A DNA stretch of 64,000 bases. Origin: CAVWUA01 sp963758025. Lineage in GTDB: Bacteria > Planctomycetota > Planctomycetia > Isosphaerales > Isosphaeraceae. Each line of letters opens with the position of its first letter. Position 1 is the stretch's first letter. Below the pieces are notes generated by a model. The model saw only the letters and a program-made list of their open reading frames with translations, was not told the DNA's origin and searched no databases. The DNA lies in contig CAVWUA010000006.1 of NCBI GenBank assembly GCA_963758025.1, positions 992,001-1,056,000 of the forward strand, in the 5' to 3' direction. The position numbers were made by a program, and so were the translations under genes. This document shows positions 1-9,910 of the stretch, piece by piece.

Positions 1-1
1 C

Positions 2-373
2 CAGGACCTCTCGATGGTCCACGCCGATCCGGGCGTCCCTTGCGTCGTCGGCCGCCGGGTCACGGTGGGCCACCGGGTCATCCTTCACGGCTGCACTGTT
101 GAGGACGATTGCCTGATCGGCATGGGGGCGATCCTGCTCAACAACGTGCGGGTCGGGTCCGGTTCGGTCGTCGGGGCCGGCGCGGTGCTGGTCGAGGGGA
201 CGGAAGTTCCGCCCGGCTCGCTGGTGCTGGGGATACCTGGCAAAGTCGTTCGCCAGGTGGACGAGGCAATGCGTGGGCGGATCGACCACGCCTGGCGGCA
301 TTACGTTGAGGAGGCGAGGCGGCATCGAACCGGCGCGTTCCCGATCGCTCGCGCGGGAAACGCCCCCGAATGA
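2..373 (+). CDS. Gamma-class carbonic anhydrase-like hexapeptide-repeat protein (5' truncated by window edge)
   Basis: The reading frame is already open at base 2, so only the C-terminal part (about 123 residues) is present. The visible part has the left-handed beta-helix pattern of the gamma-CA/YrdA/PaaY family: HADPGVPCVVG, then VTVGHRVILHGCTV, then LIGMGAILLNN and VVGAGAVLVEG. The histidines of HADPG and GHRVILHGC match the family's metal-ligand region. The end reads LGIPGKVVRQV followed by a helical tail, as in full-length members of about 170-200 residues. The likely role is a metal-dependent carbonic anhydrase or related acyl-transferase fold protein in the cytoplasm. Family members often lack measurable activity, so the reaction is inferred. 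The gene upstream lies outside the window. Confidence 0.85.
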   Translation, partial: QDLSMVHADPGVPCVVGRRVTVGHRVILHGCTVEDDCLIGMGAILLNNVRVGSGSVVGAGAVLVEGTEVPPGSLVLGIPGKVVRQVDEAMRGRIDHAWRHYVEEARRHRTGAFPIARAGNAPE

Positions 374-449
374 GCGGGTTCGTGGAAAAGGACGGGGCGC
401 TCGACATCTCAAGGCCAAACCGCTTGCAGACGCGTAAAGAGGCGTGTCC

Positions 450-1598
450 TCAAAAGCTTCTGGTCAGCGAGAATTGCATCTGATAGTCGTAGGGCTGGGG
501 GCCGGCGACCGGGATGAGAATCCCGCCCAGCACGCCCCAATTCCCCTCTTCGCCCAGGGCGAACCGGAAGCCCGGGTTGATGTAGACGTCGTCAATGAAA
601 TTGGCGCCCCCGGCGATATCGGAGAGGACGTCGGCCGTGACGTGGACAACCAGGTTCTTCAGCGCGGCGTCCTTGCCGGTCAGATAGCGGCCGATCGAGA
701 GCTGGTTGACGTAAACGCTCGTCGCCGACTTGCGGCCGGTCAGGGCGTTGATGGAGGACCCCCCGCGCAGGACCCACTTCGGCGCGAAGTTCCACCAAAA
801 TTCGGCGCCCGGCGTGACGTAATTGATGCCATTGCCGTTCACCGAGTCGCCGGTCGGGATGCGCTCACCGAGGAACGTCACCAGGCTGAAATTCCGCTGC
901 TCGATCAGGTGGAACCGGGCCTCGACGCCCGTGTCACCCCAGTTGCCGACGTAACCGCCGTTCGAGCCGGACTTGTTGGAGCTGATGAACGTCGTCCCGA
1001 GCAAGAGCTCCATGCGCGCGTTCAGCGGCAGCAGGATCACCGAGTATCCGGCGTACTGGTTGCCGTCGGTGGTTGACGGCTTGACCGGCAGGAACGGATA
1101 ACTGGGATTCAAGAACAGCCCATGATTGTTCGTCATGTTGTTCGTGTAGATGAAGCCCGTGTCGAGGAACCGCCCGAACACGCCGGCGGGGGTGCCGATC
1201 CAGTTCTGCTTGGGGGCGCCGTTGGTTCCCTCGGGCGCCTTGGCGAAGGGCTGATCCCACCCCTCGCTGAAAAACGTTCCCAGGCTCAATGGCTTCCAGT
1301 TCTCCTTGGAGGCTGGTCCGAAGATGGATTCATGAATCACGTCGCAAGGGTCCATCACCACGCGGGGAGACACGAAGCCGTAGGCGGGAGAATTCTCGAA
1401 TGTCGGCTGGGCGTAATGCTCAAAGTCAACCGGCTCCGACGCGTCGAGCCGAAGCGATGCCTGCGGATTCGCCTCGGCGGGCGGCTCGCCTGCCGGCGCT
1501 CCTCCGGCATCCTGAGCCTGGGCAGCCGTTATGCTGACCGCCAAGACGACCAGGGCCAGAATGCCGATCCAGGGGGCCGATCGCTGTGTTTTCCGCAT
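450..1598 (-). CDS. Predicted secreted outer-membrane beta-barrel protein
   Basis: The 382-residue product begins MRKTQRSAPWIGILALVVLAV and has a signal peptide ending near AQAQDAGG. After a Pro/Ala-rich linker (about residues 30-45) it has alternating aromatic and hydrophobic strands and ends ...MQFSLTRSF, a terminal phenylalanine typical of outer-membrane barrels. The segment GERIPTGDSVNGNGINYVTP resembles the transporter/MetA-pathway barrel group seen in planctomycetes. No catalytic motif is visible. It is convergent with the partial gene at the window start and co-directional with the HPP gene, about 180 bp away. It may be a porin or a structural outer-membrane protein; the substrate is unknown. 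Confidence 0.7.
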   Translation of the reverse strand: MRKTQRSAPWIGILALVVLAVSITAAQAQDAGGAPAGEPPAEANPQASLRLDASEPVDFEHYAQPTFENSPAYGFVSPRVVMDPCDVIHESIFGPASKENWKPLSLGTFFSEGWDQPFAKAPEGTNGAPKQNWIGTPAGVFGRFLDTGFIYTNNMTNNHGLFLNPSYPFLPVKPSTTDGNQYAGYSVILLPLNARMELLLGTTFISSNKSGSNGGYVGNWGDTGVEARFHLIEQRNFSLVTFLGERIPTGDSVNGNGINYVTPGAEFWWNFAPKWVLRGGSSINALTGRKSATSVYVNQLSIGRYLTGKDAALKNLVVHVTADVLSDIAGGANFIDDVYINPGFRFALGEEGNWGVLGGILIPVAGPQPYDYQMQFSLTRSF

Positions 1599-1781
1599 GC
1601 GACGATCCCGTTTCCTGATTCATTCCATGAAACGTCCCGGCGTTAGACTGCCCCTGAGCCTCGTCATGCCGAGTTCCATTGGCAGGAGGATCATCGGTCA
1701 GATGACGGAGAGGCGTACAGGAAAAATCGGCACAATCGCTCTTGTTCACCCGGGTGGCAGCCGAGAGGGGCACGGCATCCT

Positions 1782-2330
1782 TCATCCGGGCGGCGGCAGG
1801 ATGTTGCGCCGGAGGTAGCGGACGGCTTCCCCGAGAATGGCGAGGATCAGGACCCCGGCGATGATTGTTCCGACGCTCGTCCAGGTTGGCGGGAAGCCGC
1901 CGAGGGCGACCAGCAGCATGGTGGCCGCGGCGGGCGGGTGCGACGCCTTCAGAAGTGACAGGCCGAGCATCGTCAGAACGGCGGAGAGTGCCGCGGCCCC
2001 GACCCGCACCGGGACCATCTCCTTGGTGGCCAGAACCCCTGGAGCATCCGAGGCGCCGAGCAGCAGGACGGCCGCCATGCCTCCCGCCAGGCCGATGAGG
2101 TGCCCGACGACCGTATTGTAGAACCGCGCCGATTTCTCCCCCGGCTTCTCGGCTTGCAGGAAAGCCGACGGCCCGAGGCTGGGGAAGAGCCAAGGCTGGC
2201 CCGCCGTCAAGCCGATCAACCCGACGGCCAGAAGAAGCGAGCCCACCGCCAGCGGTGCCCAGATCAGGTCCGGGATCTTCAGGGCCACGCGACTCTCCTG
2301 AGAAGATGCCTCGTCGTTGCCTCGGTTCAT
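1782..2330 (-). CDS. HPP family integral membrane protein
   Basis: The 182-residue product has four or five hydrophobic segments and the family signatures FPSLGPSAFLQAE, NTVVGHLIGLAGG and ASHPPAAATMLL. The last contains the HPP motif that names the family. Some plant and cyanobacterial HPP proteins transport nitrite, so an anion-transport role in the inner membrane is possible but not shown. I chose the ATG at 2330 because a GGAGAG ribosome-binding site sits just upstream and the 64 residues before it look non-coding. A molybdopterin oxidoreductase of the nitrate reductase/formate dehydrogenase superfamily lies about 230 bp upstream on the same strand. That would fit a nitrogen-oxyanion theme, but this is an inference. 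Confidence 0.8.
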   Translation of the reverse strand: MNRGNDEASSQESRVALKIPDLIWAPLAVGSLLLAVGLIGLTAGQPWLFPSLGPSAFLQAEKPGEKSARFYNTVVGHLIGLAGGMAAVLLLGASDAPGVLATKEMVPVRVGAAALSAVLTMLGLSLLKASHPPAAATMLLVALGGFPPTWTSVGTIIAGVLILAILGEAVRYLRRNILPPPG

Positions 2331-2558
2331 CGTCTCTCCGGCCTCAGAGGACCTTGCGGCACCAGTCATCCGGCCCTGGCCCATTTCCGATGCCCCGGCC
2401 TCAACCAGAGGCCAGCGCTCCACGCGGTTTCGCGATCCCATCCAAACCGCAAAACGGATGCCGCTCAGGGCTGCCGTCTCCTGTTCACTCCTGTCCCCGG
2501 TCCGACGTCCGGTACTCACCAATTTTCATCGAAAAGCATTCCGCGCTCTACGGGCGGC

Positions 2559-5425
2559 TCACGAGGGAACGACCAGCGCCTGAGGCGCGACGCGGTCAAT
2601 GTGGGTCCGTAGCCAGGCGACCTGGCGGTCGGTCTCGTGGCTCAGCCGGTTACAGGCGTCGAGCAGGTCGCGGTCATCGAGCGCCTTGGCGGCCACGGTG
2701 AGCACCTCCCAGCAGACGTGGACCTCGTTGGCCAGGAGCCAGAGGTCGTGCAGGTCGCGCAACAGACCGATCCCGCCGTGGCGTGGGCCGTGGAAGAGCG
2801 CCTGGCGGAGCCGGTCGGGGTCGTCGCTCTCCGTTTCGGGGTAGCGGTCCGCCAGGGGCCGGATCTCCTCGACATGCCGCCGCGACCAGGTGGCCAGCAA
2901 GCGGCAGGTCGGTGGAACGTCCGGCTCCTTCGCATGGTGGTCGGCGACGCGGTCCAGCGACTCGGCCAGATCCTCCTCGCTGCGGTGGAGCATGCCGAGA
3001 TAATCGCCGACGTGGTTCCTGGCCTCGGACGAGGAGGCCAGCGAGAAGGCCCCCTTGACCGCCTTGGTGGCCTGAGCCACGCCCGAGGCGACCGACTCGA
3101 CGGCATCGCCAGCGGCCGTCGCGAGGCCGAGCTTGCGGACCCGCGCCGCGCCGTACTTGAACTGGGGCTGCTTGCTCGCCGGGTCCCACTGAGGGATCGT
3201 CAATTCGTTGGCGGCGCGGGGGCGGTCGTCCTGCTCGTCCCAGGAGCCGTAGTGAAACGGGATGAACAGGTGCCCGGAGAGGATCTCGCTCACCTTGACC
3301 GGCACGCGAATCTGGCCTCGGCGTGACTGCGACCTCGACCATCTCGCCCTCCTCGACCCCCAGCCGCTCGGCGTCCTCGGCCGCCATCTCGACGAAGGCA
3401 TCCGGGGCGGCCTCGTGCAGATGCGCGGGAGCGTCCGGTCTTGGTGCGGGTATGGAAGTGGTACACGACGCGGCCGGTGGTCAGCCAGAAGGGATAATCA
3501 TCGTCGGGCTCCTCGGTGGGCGGCACGTAATCGACCGATTTGATGACGGCCTTGCCCTTCGGGTCGTGGGCCTTGTAGAACTCCGGTTCGTTCGCGGCGC
3601 CGGTGATCAGGTCGTGGCCGTACGAGCCGCAGTAGGAAGCGTCGGTGCCGAAGACGCCGTCGGTGTAGAGTCGAGGCGCACCGTCGGGATGTGTCTCGTT
3701 ACAGGGCCACTGGATGCCGGGGCTGCCGGTGAGCCTGGCATAGCTCAGGCCGCTGTAGTCGCAAGGGCGCCCTTGCGAGCACCGCGCCAGGCGTTGAAGG
3801 CGCTCTCTGGATCGCTCCACTTGATCAAAGGGGCGCCGTCCTTGTCGCGGAAGTCCATCCGGCGGGCGTAGTCGAGGAAGATGTCAAGGTCGGGGCGGGC
3901 CTCGCCGGGCGGCTCGATCGCCTTGAGCGTCAGGTGGACGGTGCGGTCGGTGTTGGTGACGCAGCCGGTCTTCTCGCCCCAGATCGCCGCGGGGAGGACG
4001 ACGTCGGCCAGTTCGGTCGTCTCGGTGAGAAAGGCATCCTGCACGACGACGAAGAGACCCTCCTTGCGGAGGATGTCCCGGATGCGCGGCAGGTCGGGCA
4101 TCGAGACAGCGGGATTGGTGCAGATGATCCAGAGGAAGCGGATCGAGCCGGCCTCGGCGTAGCGGAAGATTTGCAAGGCGTGCGTCGGCGGCGCCCAGTG
4201 GGGGATGCGGTCGAGGTCGACGTTCCAGAGCCTCGCCAGCTCGGCGATGTGCTCGGGGTTATCCCAGTTGCGGAAGCCGGGCATCTCGCCGTCGGCGCCG
4301 CACTCGCGGGTGTTCTCGGCCGTCGGCTGGCCGTTCATCTGGAGGACGGTGGCCCCCGGCTTGCCGATCATGCCGCGGATCAGGTGCAGGTTGTTGATCT
4401 GCACGGCCGCGGCGCTCGCCTGGTTCGACTGATAGACCCCCTGGAGGACCGTCGAGACGAGCCTCGGCGCCTCGCCGAGAATTCGGGCCGCCGCGCGGAG
4501 CTGATCGGCCGGCACGCGGCTGATCGGCTCGACCCGCTCCGGCGGGTACTCCGCCACCGTCCGCCGCAGGTCGTCGAAGCCGGTCGTGTGCCGCGAGAGG
4601 AACTCCCGATCGATCTGCCCGGCTTCGATGATCAGATGCATCAGGCCGTTCAGGATCGCGACGTTCGTGCCGGCGCGGGGGGCGAGGTGAACATCGGCCT
4701 TCGCCGCGGTGGCCGTCCGCCGAGGGTCGATCACCACGAGCTTCGGCGGACTAGGCCCCTCCAGCCGGTCGAGAATGCGCATCCAGGCGACTGTCTGCTG
4801 CGAGGCGATGTTGTGCCCGACGAGCATCAGGGCGTCAGCCGCGTCGATGTCGTCGTAGGAGCCGGGCTGGCCGTCGGTCCCGAACGACTCGACCAGCGCC
4901 CGCGCCGCCGTCGCCGTGCAGAGCCGGGTGTTGCCGTCCATGTGCGGCGTCCGCAACCCCGCCTTGCCAATCACGGCCAGCGTATAATACTCCTCCAGCA
5001 TGAGTTGGCCGCTGCTGTAGATCCCGATCCCCCCGCCGGTGAATCGATCCAGGACCTCCTTCGAGGTGCGCACGACGAGGTCCATCGCCTCGTCCCAGCT
5101 CGTCTCGACCAGCGTGCCGACCCTTGCGAACGAGCGGGCGCTTGAGCCGGTCGTCACTGTGGTTGGCGACCCAGCCATGCAGCCCCTTCGGCCCGAGCCG
5201 TCCCCGCGAGACGCGATCGGCCCCCCGGCCCCGGACCCCGACAATCCGCCCGTCCTTGACGCCGATGTCCATCCCGCAGCCGTTGGAGCAGAGAACACAG
5301 CATGATTGGACCCAGCGATCGGGAGCCTCGCTCGTCTGCTCGTCCACCCGCTCCGGCCATTGCCTCTCGCCGTGGTATGGGGTCCGAGGGCCCCAGATGT
5401 CCTGAATGCTGTCGCGGGTCTGCAT
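2559..5425 (-). CDS. Molybdopterin oxidoreductase (nitrate reductase/formate dehydrogenase-like) with C-terminal helical extension; frameshifted
   Basis: The start ATG at 5425 follows GGGAGAGG. The N-terminus has the [4Fe-4S] motif CCVLCSNGCGMDIGV, then LGPKGLHGW, where the fourth cysteine is usually expected. The molybdopterin domain follows (ETSWDEAMDL, GNTRLCTATAARAL, TNPAVSMPDLPR, ADVVLPAAIWGEKTG), then the dinucleotide-binding domain (FHTRTKTGRS, SRRGQIRVPV, IPFHYG). The last 170 or so residues form a helical, Glu/His-rich domain (LHRSEEDLAESLDRVADHH, WSRRHVEEIRPLADRY) not found in standard members. The reading frame breaks near 5120 (+1), 3785 (-1), 3410 (+1) and 3320 (+1), with protein similarity continuing across each. 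It would transfer two electrons to or from a small substrate; which one cannot be told. Confidence 0.8.
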
Positions 5426-6141
5426 GAGCCTCTCCCGGTTCCGGCCCCCGTGTCGTCGTGACGGCTTGCCTGTCGTTGACGACCGACACGGCAGTTCATT
5501 GTGACCGCTTATCAAGGTGTAGCAACACGTGGGCCATGCCCGGCATGGACTCGACCGGAACGACAGGCCCGCCAAAGGCCATCTACCCCAGGCATCCAAA
5601 CGGCTCCGGACCGGCCGCGAGTGAGCCTTGGCGTCGGCCGTTTGAACGGGCTTTCCGCCGAAATCTCATTGCCTGAGGCCCCAGCCGCGTCTGGCCCGGG
5701 GTTCGGCGGCGTGGATCCGCATGATGCGGCTCCGTTGCGAAGGAAAGGGGGAAGATCCAGGCGCAACGGCGACCCCGTCGAGCGGGGCTGTGGGGTAAAA
5801 ATCGTGAAAATCTGGGGACCGCGAGTGGCCGCCCCCAAGAAAACAAGGGGTGGACTGGGGTAAGCCCGTTTCGGTCCCCTCCGCAGACCGCGGAAGTCAT
5901 AGGACTTGAGAACAGCGCATCCGGCTCGCGCCATCCGAATATCGGTTGCAAAAGAAGCGCTAAGATTCTAGAGTATCTGGGCGGCCCGAGGATGGGCTGT
6001 CGCCAGCGCAAGGGATGCGAACCGGGCGAAATCCCCTTCGAACATCGTCCTCGACGATATCCCTCCAGCCTCTGGTGTCCGAGAGCCGACATCCGCGGAT
6101 CTTCTCGACGATCCACGTCCACGATCGGAGTCGCGTCGCAC
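5426..6141. other. Gene-free stretch between divergent genes
   Basis: About 715 bp separate the divergent molybdopterin oxidoreductase and the glycosyltransferase-GtrA gene. Open frames on both strands have no recognisable motif, no good ribosome-binding site and overlap one another, so I reject them. The stretch must carry both promoters. I see no clear repeat, tRNA or riboswitch in it. Confidence 0.5.
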
Positions 6142-7310
6142 ATGGCTCGCGTCAGTTTGATCCTGCCCGTGGAGAGAGGAGTTTCACCCACGGCGAACGC
6201 ACTCTCACCGCTTTGCGAGGCGATGGAAGTCGCCGGACATGAGGTCGAGGTTGTCGTCGCCCTGGCGCCGGGCGTCTCGGATTCGGAATCGAATCCGGAG
6301 ATCCCTTCCTCGTTCGCCTGGCCCTGGCGACGGGTCCACTCGATCACGCCGGGCCGCGCCGCCGCCGCGATGGCGGGCCTGGAATGCGCCCGAGGGACGA
6401 TCCTGCTGGTGCTCGACCCGGAAGCCGGTTACGGCCCGGACGACCTGCTCCGGGTAATCCGGCCCCTGGAGTCGCGCGAGGCGTCGCTGGTCGTCGCCAG
6501 CCGCTGGATATCCGATCCCGAGGGACGCCCGGTCCGTCGTTTGCGCTCCGGGATCGGGGGTTTGCTGCGCACCCTGACCGGGAGTTCGGACCCGGTTTCG
6601 GGGCTGGTCGGCCTGACCCGCGAGGCGCGGGACGAAGCCGCCGGAGTCTTCACGGCCGTCGGCTCGCAATTCGCACTGGAGCTGCTGGTCAAGGTCAAGG
6701 GCCAGCGGGACGGACGTTCCGGTCCAGCCGGCGTTCCGAGCACGGGTCCGCCGCCCCTGGATGCCCGAGGTGCGACACCTGAAGCGTCTGGCCGACCATC
6801 GTTACGGAAATTTCTCCCGGCTCATGCAGTTCTGCGCCGTCGGCGCGTCGGGAATGGTCGTGGACCTGACATGCTATGCCGTCTTCCAGCTCATCCTGGG
6901 CCGGACCTGGCTGGCCGGGCAGACCGTTCCGGGCGTCGGCATCGCTCGCCCTGGCGATCTCCGGCGCCCTGGCGATCGCGGTGGCGCTCTGCTGGAACTT
7001 CTCGCTGAATCGCCGATTCACCTTCAGCTACGCACGACACGGATCGCTGCTGCGGCAGTTCGTGACCTACGTCCTGAGCAACGCCCTGGCCGTCTCGGTG
7101 AACCTGGCCATCCGGCTGAGCCTTCCCCGACACGTCCCGTTCTTCGACCAGCACAAGCTGGGGGCGGCCGTCGTGGGGATCGTGCTGGCGACCGGCCTGA
7201 GCTTCTCAATGGCCCGCTGGCTCGTCTTCAGCCGTCGCGGCCTGCCCGCCGAACCACTCCGGGGCCTCCATACCGAGATCACCCGGTCCGAATCCTCGGT
7301 CCTCTTCTGA
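6142..7310 (+). CDS. Family-2 glycosyltransferase fused to a GtrA-like membrane domain; frameshifted
   Basis: Translation from ATG 6142 gives MARVSLILPVERG..., a GT-A type fold similar to dolichol-phosphate mannosyl/glucosyltransferases, with LLVLDPEAGYGPDDL, SLVVASRWI and FALELLVKVKG (about residues 1-190). After a break near 6705 the frame reads DVPVQPAFR and then a GtrA domain with about four membrane segments, including FCAVGASGMVVDLTCYAVF, NFSLNRRFTFSY and SFSMARWLVFSR. A second break lies near 6945. Both breaks act as +1. Such fusions make a polyprenyl-phosphate sugar and flip it for envelope glycosylation. The donor sugar is unknown. The order GT then GtrA matches known fused enzymes. 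Confidence 0.75.
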
Positions 7311-7722
7311 ACATGTCTTCACGATATTCCCGCCTGATCGAACCATCTTCCCGCCTAGCTTTTCCGCTCTCTCCTGTACCTTCCGTGTTGCATTCTTGCA
7401 TCATCCCGTTAAAAAAACCGGCCAACCTCGATACCTTGGCCATACAGATGTCACAACCGTGACATAAATTTCCTAACGTTGGGCCGCGGAAAATGCCGAC
7501 AAGGGCCCGCCGGAAGTCGGTGGACGTCGAGGTCCACCGGGCGTGAATCCGACGTGGGCAGTGAGACCGGTGACGTCAACGGAGGCGCCCGGTGCCTTGC
7601 GATCGTGGTTCACGCCGTTCGATCACACAAACGGATTTGCGGAGGATGATCCCAGGACGGGAAACACCGATCGTTCCCTGGACCCATGATGGTCCCGGTT
7701 CCTCAGTGAGGAGAAGCCCCCG
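7311..7722. other. Intergenic stretch with a strong hairpin, possible structured leader RNA
   Basis: This 412-bp gap holds a perfect 8-bp inverted repeat, CGGTGGAC at 7518-7525 and GTCCACCG at 7532-7539, flanked by GCCC (7505-7508) and GGGC (7539-7542), which could extend the stem past an internal loop. A second, imperfect hairpin (CAGGAcGGGAA ... TTCCCTGGAC) lies near 7650-7685, just before the ribosome-binding site of the next gene. It does not match any riboswitch consensus that I can recall. A terminator for the upstream gene is an alternative for the first hairpin. Confidence 0.35.
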
Positions 7723-8073
7723 ATGAGTTTGACAACCTCGTGCGATCGTCTCAGCCCGTCCACGCTGTCGCAGCCATCCACGGAGGAGACCCAGGACTGG
7801 ATTAATGCGAAGGCCAGCGCCCAGGCCTCCCGGGCTGCCCAGGCGCGGCAGTCCAGCGGGCGCCGTCGGTTCGTCGATCCGACGACCTGCGAGCGCGAAT
7901 ACTCGGAGGCCGAGATGGAATTCATGCAGGCGATGCAAGCGTACAAAACCCGCAGCGGACGGATGTTTCCCACCTGGAGCGAGGTTCTTGAGGTACTCAA
8001 GGAACTCGGTTACGAAAAGTCCGCCGAGCCGTCCGCGGTCCCGCCCGCCCCGAGCCGCTCGGTCGCCTGCTGA
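7723..8073 (+). CDS. Small conserved planctomycete-type hypothetical protein
   Basis: This 116-residue soluble protein starts at an ATG preceded by a GGAG ribosome-binding site about 10 bp upstream. The N-terminal 45 residues are Ser/Gln/Ala-rich and probably disordered. The C-terminal part, CEREYSEAEMEFMQAMQAYK followed by RSGRMFPTWSEVLEVLKELGYEK, looks like a conserved helical domain of the kind I associate with small planctomycete hypotheticals. There is no signal peptide, membrane segment or enzyme motif. It lies 165 bp upstream of gltX on the same strand. The function is unknown. Confidence 0.7.
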   Translation: MSLTTSCDRLSPSTLSQPSTEETQDWINAKASAQASRAAQARQSSGRRRFVDPTTCEREYSEAEMEFMQAMQAYKTRSGRMFPTWSEVLEVLKELGYEKSAEPSAVPPAPSRSVAC

Positions 8074-8237
8074 GCCGCCTCGGCGAGGGGAGCGTGCGGT
8101 GAGGAGAGTTCGTCCGATTCCATCTGGTTGACAAAGGGCGCGCGCCAGTGCCTATCGTTGTGCGCAACCGAATGGGATCGGACGGTACGAACCCACCTCC
8201 TCGCTCCTCCTCCGCCAGACGCTTTTCGATATCCACC

Positions 8238-9709
8238 ATGACCGTGCGCACGCGATTCGCTCCCAGCCCGACCGGCTTCCTCCATATTGGCGGGGTGCGG
8301 ACGGCGTTATTCAACTGGCTCCTGGCGCGTCATCACGGCGGCCAGTTCATCCTGCGGATTGACGACACCGACCAGCAAAGGCACGTCGAGGAGGCCGTCG
8401 GCCTGATCCTCGACGGCTTCCGCTGGATGGGCATGGACTGGGACGAAGGTCCGGAGGTCGGCGGCGCCTCATGGCCCCTACTTCCAGTCCCAGCGCGCCG
8501 ACCGCTACCGCGCGGCCGCCGACCGCCTGGTCGCCTCGGGGCACGTCTATCGCGACTACAGCAACGAGCAGGAACGCGCCGCCGACAAGGCCGCCGCCGA
8601 GGCCAGCAAGACCGCCTACCGCTTCCGCCGCAAACCTCTATCCGACGAGCAGATCCGGCAGTACGAGGCCGAAGGGCGTCCCTACGCCCTGCGGTTCCAG
8701 GTCCCCCTGGGCCGCCCGCTGGTCCTGAACGACCTGATCAAGGGGGAGGTCACGCAGAACACCGACGAGATCGGCGACTTCGTGATCGTCCGGCCGGACG
8801 GCTCCCCCTTGTACAACTTCGCCAGCGTCGTCGATGACGCCGACATGAAGATCACGCACGTCGTCCGGGCCGAGGAGCACCTGTCGAACACCTTCCCCCA
8901 GCTCTTGCTGTTCGAGGCCCTGGGATACCCCTTGCCCGCGTTCGCCCACGTGCCTTATGTGGCCGAGCCGGGATCGAAGAAGAAGCTCTCGAAGCGCTTC
9001 GGCGCCGTCGGGCTGGACCATTTCATCGAGCAGGGCTATCTGCCCGAGGCGATGATGAACTACCTGTCCCGCCTCGGCTGGAGCTACGACGACACGCAGG
9101 AGATCTTCCACCGGGAGGAGCTGATCGAGAAGTTCACGCTCGATCGCGTCAACAGCTCGCCGGCCAGCCACGATCCGGACAAGCTCTACTGGATCGAAGG
9201 CGAATGGATGAAGTCCCTGCCGATCGACCGCAAGGTCGCGGGGGTCCTGCCGTACCTGAAGCGGGAAGGGCTCGTCGCGGAACCGCTCGACGACGCCACC
9301 CGCACGCGGATCGAGATGGTCATCGCGGCCCTGGGGGACCGCCTGAAGCTCTTCTCCGACATCCTCAAGCTCGGCCGCTACTTCTTCACCGACACCCTCA
9401 CGCACGACCCCGACGCCGTGAAGAAGCGGCTCCGCAAGGAGTACGTCCCGGAGATGCTCGCCGAGCTGGACACACTTGCTCGGCGAGGTCGAGCCGTACG
9501 ACCTGCCCACCCTGGAAAAGGCCGTCCACGACTACGCCGAGTCGAAAGGCCGCAAGATGGGGGAGGTCGTCAACCCCTTGCGCGTGGCGACGACCGGCCA
9601 GGGAGTCGGCCCCGGCCTCTACGATTGCCTCTTCATCCTCGGCCGCGAGACCTGCCGGAAGCGGATCGGGCAGACCCTGGAGATGCTCAAGGGGGCCGAA
9701 TCGGCGTGA
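8238..9709 (+). CDS. gltX: Glutamate-tRNA ligase; frameshifted twice
   Basis: The ATG at 8238 gives MTVRTRFAPSPTGFLHIGGVRTALFNWLLA, a class I aminoacyl-tRNA synthetase N-terminus with the HIGH-type motif HIGG. The KLSKR-type motif appears as KKLSKRFG near 8977. The rest covers the catalytic and anticodon-binding domains (LDRVNSSPASHDPDKLYWI, CRKRIGQTLEML) for about 490 residues, normal for GltX. It charges tRNA-Glu in the cytoplasm. The frame breaks near 8468 (GGCGGC then CCTCAT with an extra G) and near 9472, both behaving as one extra base. As the enzyme is essential and no second copy is visible here, either the sequence is wrong or the breaks are suppressed. It is followed by tRNA-Leu on the other strand. 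Confidence 0.93.
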
Positions 9710-9759
9710 ACGCGCCGACGGCTCTCTTGCGGTCATCCCTCGGGTCGGATCGGATCGGG

Positions 9760-9843
<84 letters not shown>

Positions 9844-9910
9844 GTGATTCGACCAAGTACGTGAGACCATCCTAGTCGATTGTCCGGGATTGCCAAGTGG
9901 AGTTGCATAA

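Noticed and set aside
444..1076. Plus-strand frame opposite the outer-membrane barrel gene
   Set aside because: It is the antisense shadow of an intact gene with a signal peptide.
5512..5934. Minus-strand open frame in the gap before the glycosyltransferase
   Set aside because: Low complexity, no ribosome-binding site and no recognisable motif; it overlaps other equally long frames, so it is probably chance in GC-rich DNA.
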